The notes below the pieces were generated by a model that worked only from the letters and a program-made list of their open reading frames with translations, had not been told where the DNA came from and made no database searches. Made by a program: the position numbers and the translations under genes. Below are positions 6,353-6,571 of a DNA stretch of 6,571 bases, in pieces. Positions within the stretch are counted from its first letter, which is position 1. Each line of letters opens with the position of its first letter. The DNA is from Flavimaricola sp. (lineage in GTDB: Bacteria; Pseudomonadota; Alphaproteobacteria; Rhodobacterales; Rhodobacteraceae): assembly GCA_023300365.1 (NCBI GenBank), contig JALZWD010000200.1, positions 1 through 6,571 of the forward strand. Direction: 5' to 3'.

Positions 6353-6398
6353 CAAGGGCATGCGCGATTTTGCCCCCCTATGCAAGCCCGCGCCCTTG
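6353..6398 (+). other. Stem-loop in the ribB leader
   Basis: CAAGGGC (6353-6359) pairs perfectly with GCCCTTG (6392-6398). After a two-base bulge, GCG (6362-6364) pairs with CGC (6389-6391), giving about 10 bp around a 24-base loop. It ends 36 bp before the ribB ATG. No U tract follows, so it is not an intrinsic terminator, and it does not match the FMN riboswitch consensus. It could be a leader structure or part of the divergent control region. The 276 bp between the secreted-protein gene and ribB holds nothing else I can name; its centre (about 6225-6340) is A/T-rich and probably carries both promoters. Confidence 0.3.
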
Positions 6399-6434
6399 GG
6401 CTATTGCCGCCGAAGATGAGCAAAGGCGCTGAAT

Positions 6435-6571
6435 ATGACGAAAAACCATGAGACACCGGGACCGGTTGAACGCGACTGGGCCGATGCGATCTCACCCATC
6501 GACGAAATTATTGATGATGCACGCAATGGGCGGATGTTTGTCCTTGTTGACCATGAAGACCGCGAGAATGA
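6435..6571 (+). CDS. ribB: 3,4-dihydroxy-2-butanone 4-phosphate synthase (N-terminal fragment, continues outside the window)
   Basis: DHBP synthase turns ribulose 5-phosphate into the four-carbon unit of the riboflavin xylene ring, feeding lumazine synthase and then RibE. Only the first 45 codons are present, but they end in FVLVDHEDRENE (35-46, the last codon incomplete), the substrate- and magnesium-binding loop that defines the family. It is preceded by SPIDEIIDDARNGRM, the usual first helix. The ATG has AAAGG nine bases upstream. Whether the protein is RibB alone or a RibBA fusion with GTP cyclohydrolase II cannot be seen here. It reads in the same direction as ribE but is separated from it by the msrB-like gene and an opposed gene, so it probably has its own promoter. 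Confidence 0.93.
   Translation, partial: MTKNHETPGPVERDWADAISPIDEIIDDARNGRMFVLVDHEDREN

Noticed and set aside
1..6571. tRNA, rRNA, CRISPR array, insertion sequence or attachment site
   Set aside because: I found no cloverleaf, spaced identical repeats, transposase motif or terminal inverted repeats with target duplications.

Overview
This window looks like chromosomal DNA of an alphaproteobacterium, most likely a marine member of the Rhodobacterales (Roseobacter group). The evidence is moderately high G+C coding DNA, KpsC/KpsS sequences of the kind seen in that order, and a riboflavin synthase and a DHBP synthase encoded close together. The assignment comes from the look of the proteins, not from a search.

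Left half (1-4037), minus strand: a capsule/lipid-anchor block read right to left. It holds kpsS (beta-Kdo transferase), a Wza/KpsD/CtrA-type outer-membrane export lipoprotein, and kpsC (two-module beta-Kdo transferase, cut by the left window edge after 477 codons). KpsS and KpsC build the poly-beta-Kdo linker on lyso-phosphatidylglycerol that anchors capsules exported by ABC transporters. The OPX lipoprotein carries the finished chain through the outer membrane. The ABC transporter and periplasmic co-polymerase genes are not in the window.

Middle and right (4038-6571), mostly plus strand: a 223-bp divergent control region with three helically phased 8-bp repeats, then ribE (riboflavin synthase). 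Next come a Tat-exported, divergent MsrB-like protein, a strong bidirectional terminator, a small secreted protein on the opposite strand, and the first 45 codons of ribB (DHBP synthase). Two genes for exported proteins therefore sit between two riboflavin genes.

Most of the window is ordinary. The strongest unexplained signal is a textbook intrinsic-terminator structure (12-bp stem, GNRA-type loop, U tract) lying inside the first 16 codons of kpsC rather than between genes. It suggests attenuation or translation-coupled control of kpsC relative to the export gene upstream. Other points worth a look are the phased repeats upstream of ribE/kpsS, the altered active site of the MsrB-like protein, the unassigned small secreted protein, and a long leader hairpin before ribB. 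I found no clear candidate for a wholly new multi-gene system.
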